The notes under the pieces: model-generated
Databases searched by the model: none
Told to the model about the DNA's origin: nothing
The model's input: only the letters and a program-made list of their open reading frames with translations
In this document: one piece after another, positions 5,556 to 8,163 of the stretch
Position numbering within the stretch: the first letter of the stretch is position 1
How the letters are laid out: each line of letters begins with the position of its first letter
Program-made: the position numbers and the translations under genes
Origin: an uncultured Collinsella sp.
Lineage (GTDB): Bacteria; Actinomycetota; Coriobacteriia; Coriobacteriales; Coriobacteriaceae
Assembly: GCA_902388545.1 (NCBI GenBank)
Contig: CABMPS010000081.1
Location: forward strand, 1-8,163
Length of the DNA: 8,163 bases
Direction: 5' to 3'

Positions 5556-5561
5556 GGGGAG
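5556..5561 (+). promoter_or_regulatory. Ribosome binding site fixing the greA start
   Basis: GGGGAG lies 8 bases before ATG 5570. An in-frame TTG at 5540 is upstream of this site and would add ten residues not found in GreA, so the ATG is chosen. Confidence 0.8.
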
Positions 5562-5569
5562 ATATCCGT

Positions 5570-6040
5570 ATGGACGCAAGCCAGATCGTACTGACCGCTG
5601 AGGGCCGCCAGAAGCTCGTCGAGGAGCTCGCTTGGCGTGAGGGCGATTACGCCAAGGAGATCGTCGAGGACATCAAGGAAGCCCGCGCGTTCGGCGACCT
5701 TTCGGAGAACTCCGAGTACGATGCCGCCAAGGACAAGCAGGCCCAGAACGCCGCTCGTATTGCCGAGATCCAGGCCATCCTTGCCAACGCTCAGGTTGCT
5801 GCCACCACAGGTGATCTGACCGTCTCCATCGGTTCCACCGTTTCTCTGATTGATCCCAACGGTGAGGTCATGGAAGTCACGCTCGTCGGTACCACCGAGA
5901 CCAACTCGCTCGAGCACAAGATTTCCAACGAGTCTCCGGTCGGCCACGCCATCATCGGTCACGGCGAGGGCGACTCCGTCGAGGTCGTTACGCCTTCCGG
6001 CAAGACTCGCGTCTACACCATCGCCAAGATTGCACGCTAG
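5570..6040 (+). CDS. greA: Transcription elongation factor GreA
   Basis: Binds the RNA polymerase secondary channel and stimulates cleavage of backtracked RNA so that stalled complexes resume. At 156 residues it is standard length (about 157). The N-terminal coiled coil (about 9-75) carries the acidic tip in ARAFGDLSENSEYDAAKDKQ (38-57), with Asp43 and Glu46 at the positions that coordinate the catalytic Mg2+. The C-terminal FKBP-like domain (about 80-156) shows IGSTVSLID, YTIAKIA at the end, and the SPVGHAIIGHGEGDSVEV block typical of GreA. This makes it GreA, not an anti-cleavage paralogue, because both tip acids are present. It is followed by lysS, a neighbour pair common in bacteria (greA-lysS), with a structured 79-base spacer between them. 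Confidence 0.96.
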   Translation: MDASQIVLTAEGRQKLVEELAWREGDYAKEIVEDIKEARAFGDLSENSEYDAAKDKQAQNAARIAEIQAILANAQVAATTGDLTVSIGSTVSLIDPNGEVMEVTLVGTTETNSLEHKISNESPVGHAIIGHGEGDSVEVVTPSGKTRVYTIAKIAR

Positions 6041-6044
6041 ACCA

Positions 6045-6083
6045 CGGTCCCGCGTAAAGGTATGTTTTCGCTCCCTGGGACCG
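6045..6083 (+). promoter_or_regulatory. Alternative hairpin competing with the greA-lysS terminator
   Basis: CGGTCCC (6045-6051) is perfectly complementary to GGGACCG (6077-6083). Its right arm overlaps the upper stem of the downstream terminator hairpin, and its loop holds the terminator's left arm (6069-6075). The two folds therefore exclude each other unless a pseudoknot forms. This is the geometry of a simple antiterminator. No ligand-binding domain or T-box is recognisable in the 79-base spacer. Confidence 0.4.
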
Positions 6084-6101
6084 AATCCTGGGGAGCGTTT
6101 T
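6069..6101 (+). terminator. Terminator between greA and lysS
   Basis: CGCTCCC (6069-6075) pairs with GGGAGCG (6091-6097). The stem continues inward by two G-T pairs and two G-C pairs, to 11 pairs around a 7-base loop. TTTT (6098-6101) follows, then AATTT. The short T-run suggests partial termination, so lysS may be fed by read-through from greA. Confidence 0.72.
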
Positions 6102-6119
6102 AATTTGAGGAGCTAACTT

Positions 6120-8084
6120 ATGGCAGAGAACCAGAACGCCGCAGATCAGGCATCGACGCTCAACGACGAGCGCGCCACCCGCCTGGCCAAGCGCGCCGCC
6201 CTGTTCGAGGCGGGCCAGAACCCCTATCCCGAGCACTCTGAGCTTGAGGACTACGTTGCCGATATCGAGGCTAAGTATGCCGAGCTTGCCGATGGCGAGG
6301 ACACCGAGGACGTCGTGAAGATCGCCGGCCGTGTGGTCGCCAAGCGCGGTCAGGGCAAGATCATGTTCATCGTCGTGCGCGATGCGACTGCCGAGATTCA
6401 GCTGTTCTGCCGCATCAACGACATGGACGAGGCTGCCTGGAATACGCTCAAGTCCCTCGACCTGGGCGACATCCTGGGCGTGACCGGCGTGGTTGTGCGC
6501 ACCCAGCGCGGTCAGCTTTCCGTTGCCCCTAAGAGCGCGACCCTGCTTGCCAAGGCCGTTCGTCCGCTGCCCGAGAAGTTCCACGGTCTTTCCGACAAGG
6601 AGACCCGCTATCGCCAGCGCTATGTTGACCTGATCGCCAACGACGACGTTCGCGAGACGTTCCGTAGGCGTTCGCAGATTCTCTCCACCTTCCGTCGCTT
6701 TATGGAGTCCGACGGCTACATGGAGGTCGAGACCCCCATCCTGCAGACCATCCAGGGCGGCGCTACTGCCAAGCCGTTCATCACGCACTTCAACGCGCTC
6801 GATCAGGAGTGCTACCTGCGCATTGCTACCGAGCTGCACCTCAAGCGCTGCATCGTCGGCGGTTTTGAGCGCGTGTTCGAGATCGGCCGTATCTTCCGTA
6901 ACGAGGGCATGGACCTTACCCACAACCCCGAGTTCACCACGATGGAGGCCTATCGTGCCTTCTCCGACCTCGAGGGCATGAAGGCGCTCGCCCAGGGTGT
7001 CATTAAGGCGGCTAACAAGGCCATCGGCAACCCCGAGGTCATCGAGTACCAGGGCCAGACCATCGACCTTTCTGGTGAGTGGGCCAGCCGTCCCATGACC
7101 GACATCGTTTCCGACGTGCTCGGCAAGCAGGTCACCATCGACACGCCGGTCGAGGAGCTTGCTGCCGCCGCGCGCGAGAAGGGCCTGGAGATTAAGCCCG
7201 AGTGGACCGCCGGCAAGATTATCGCCGAGATCTACGATGAGCTGGGCGAGGACACCATTGTCAACCCCACGTTCGTTTGCGATTACCCCATCGAGGTCAG
7301 CCCGCTTGCCAAGCGCTTTGAGGACGACCCGCGCCTGACGCACCGCTTTGAGCTGGTTATCGCCGGTCACGAGTACGCCAACGCGTTCTCCGAGCTCAAC
7401 GACCCGGTCGACCAGGCCGAGCGCTTTGCCGCCCAGATGGCCGAGAAGGCTGGCGGCGACGACGAGGCCATGGAGTACGACGAGGACTACGTGCGCGCCC
7501 TCGAGTACGGTATGCCTCCCGCGGGCGGCATCGGCATCGGTATCGACCGCGTGGTCATGCTGCTCACCAACCAGGCTTCCATCCGCGACGTGCTACTGTT
7601 CCCGCACATGAAGCCCGAGAAGGGTTTCCAGTCCGGTGCCGCTGCCGCCAAGGCTGCCGAGGCCGGCAACACCGCGAGCCCGTTCGTCAAGCCGCTCAAG
7701 CCCACGGTTGATTACTCCAATATCGCCGTCGAGCCGCTGTTTGAGGAGTTCGTCGACTTTGATACCTTCTCCAAGAGCGATTTCCGCGCTGTGAAGGTCA
7801 AGGCGTGCGAGGCCGTCAAGAAGTCCAAGAAGCTGCTGAACTTTACGCTCGACGACGGCACTGGCACCGACCGCACCATCCTCTCCGGCATTCACGGTTA
7901 TTATGAGCCCGAGGACCTGGTCGGCAAGACTCTGCTCGCCATCACCAACCTGCCTCCGCGCAAGATGATGGGCATTCCCAGCTGCGGCATGCTCATCAGC
8001 GCTATCCACGAGGAGGATGGTGAGGAGCGTCTCAACCTGATCCAGCTCGACGCTTCTATTCCCGCCGGCGCAAAGATGTACTAG
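6120..8084 (+). CDS. lysS: Lysyl-tRNA synthetase (class II) with C-terminal tRNA-binding domain
   Basis: Charges tRNA-Lys with lysine at the expense of ATP; cytoplasmic. At 654 residues it is about 150 longer than the usual 490-510. Order of parts: N-terminal helix; anticodon-binding OB fold (about 65-150, with KIAGRVVAKRGQGKIMF); class II catalytic core with motif 1 around FRRFMESDGYMEVETPIL, motif 2 RVFEIGRIFRNEGM (251-264) and motif 3 GMPPAGGIGIGIDR (464-477), ending near PHMKPE (495-500); an Ala-rich linker (about 501-540); then a second OB fold (about 545-654). This last part carries FSKSDFRAVKV (550-560), LDDGTG (577-582), SGIHGYYEPEDLVGK (589-603) and GIPSCGMLIS (618-627), the signature of the EMAPII/Arc1p-type tRNA-binding domain usually found at the MetRS C-terminus. 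There is no break in frame. The ATG has GAGGAG at 6107-6112, 7 bases upstream. Confidence 0.96.
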   Translation: MAENQNAADQASTLNDERATRLAKRAALFEAGQNPYPEHSELEDYVADIEAKYAELADGEDTEDVVKIAGRVVAKRGQGKIMFIVVRDATAEIQLFCRINDMDEAAWNTLKSLDLGDILGVTGVVVRTQRGQLSVAPKSATLLAKAVRPLPEKFHGLSDKETRYRQRYVDLIANDDVRETFRRRSQILSTFRRFMESDGYMEVETPILQTIQGGATAKPFITHFNALDQECYLRIATELHLKRCIVGGFERVFEIGRIFRNEGMDLTHNPEFTTMEAYRAFSDLEGMKALAQGVIKAANKAIGNPEVIEYQGQTIDLSGEWASRPMTDIVSDVLGKQVTIDTPVEELAAAAREKGLEIKPEWTAGKIIAEIYDELGEDTIVNPTFVCDYPIEVSPLAKRFEDDPRLTHRFELVIAGHEYANAFSELNDPVDQAERFAAQMAEKAGGDDEAMEYDEDYVRALEYGMPPAGGIGIGIDRVVMLLTNQASIRDVLLFPHMKPEKGFQSGAAAAKAAEAGNTASPFVKPLKPTVDYSNIAVEPLFEEFVDFDTFSKSDFRAVKVKACEAVKKSKKLLNFTLDDGTGTDRTILSGIHGYYEPEDLVGKTLLAITNLPPRKMMGIPSCGMLISAIHEEDGEERLNLIQLDASIPAGAKMY

Positions 8085-8087
8085 GGG

Positions 8088-8114
8088 GTTACGCGGTTCT
8101 ACGAACCGCGTAAC
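8088..8114 (+). repeat. Perfect 12-bp hairpin after lysS
   Basis: GTTACGCGGTTC (8088-8099) pairs perfectly with GAACCGCGTAAC (8103-8114) around the 3-base loop TAC. It begins 4 bases after the lysS stop. No T-run follows, so it is not a standard intrinsic terminator. It may protect the message 3' end or be a dispersed palindromic repeat. The remaining 49 bases to the window end show no gene. Confidence 0.6.
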
Positions 8115-8163
8115 GGCTCGACGCTGCGCGGGCCGCATTTGGACAATCTGACGTTCAACTTCA

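Noticed and set aside
6041..6119. T-box riboswitch controlling lysS
   Set aside because: The spacer is only 79 bases, with no Stem I or T-box consensus sequence.
5988..7370. Long open frame of about 460 codons on the minus strand opposite lysS (also similar long ones at 1161-2237, 2441-3559 and 213-956)
   Set aside because: These lie opposite well-recognised genes in GC-rich DNA, where biased third positions keep antisense frames open. Their translations are low-complexity and match no family I recognise.
1..8163. Search for CRISPR arrays, toxin-antitoxin pairs, phage or transposase genes, retron-like or defence systems
   Set aside because: No regularly spaced repeats, no recognisable mobile or defence protein, and all the coding sequence is accounted for by known housekeeping families plus one foreign fragment.

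Overview
The window is a GC-rich stretch of bacterial housekeeping chromosome, with a short AT-rich foreign segment at its left edge. From about position 230 onward the sequence is strongly GC-rich, with G/C-heavy third codon positions. The gene content and order suggest an actinobacterium of the Coriobacteriia, most likely Collinsella-like. That assignment is inferred from composition, gene order and the domain make-up of the lysyl-tRNA synthetase, and was not checked by any search.

Left edge (1 to about 225): about 30% GC. On the minus strand it encodes the middle to C-terminal part of a PflX-like radical SAM protein, typical of a low-GC Firmicute. At roughly 215-232 this changes abruptly to the 3' part of a HAD-family phosphatase gene on the plus strand. 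Both genes have lost their 5' ends at the same point. The simplest reading is a chimeric assembly join; a real recombination junction is less likely.

Positions 228-3640, all plus strand: a truncated HAD phosphatase, murI (glutamate racemase, cell-wall D-glutamate), rph (RNase PH, tRNA 3'-end trimming), rdgB (XTP/dITP pyrophosphatase, nucleotide-pool cleaning) and dtd (D-aminoacyl-tRNA deacylase). rdgB and dtd are nearly abutting. A perfect 12-bp inverted repeat lies between rph and rdgB.

Positions 3641-4989: a promoter region followed by a Veg-family gene and ispE (MEP isoprenoid pathway). The veg-ispE adjacency is also known from Bacillus. Positions 4999-5114: tRNA-Pro(CGG) with encoded CCA and a strong terminator. 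Positions 5123-5521: tatA with its own near-consensus promoter, which carries a perfect palindrome, and a terminator. Positions 5529-6040: greA. Positions 6041-6119: a spacer able to form two competing hairpins. Positions 6120-8084: lysS, a class II lysyl-tRNA synthetase with an extra C-terminal tRNA-binding OB domain. The window ends just after a perfect 12-bp hairpin.

The genes mostly serve translation fidelity and RNA processing (rph, dtd, tRNA-Pro, greA, lysS), cell envelope and export (murI, ispE, tatA) and nucleotide hygiene (rdgB). I found no novel multi-gene system. The points most worth a second look are the compositional junction, the LysRS fusion, the palindrome in the tatA promoter, the rph-rdgB palindromic spacer and the competing hairpins ahead of lysS. 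No stretch over 300 bases lacks a gene.
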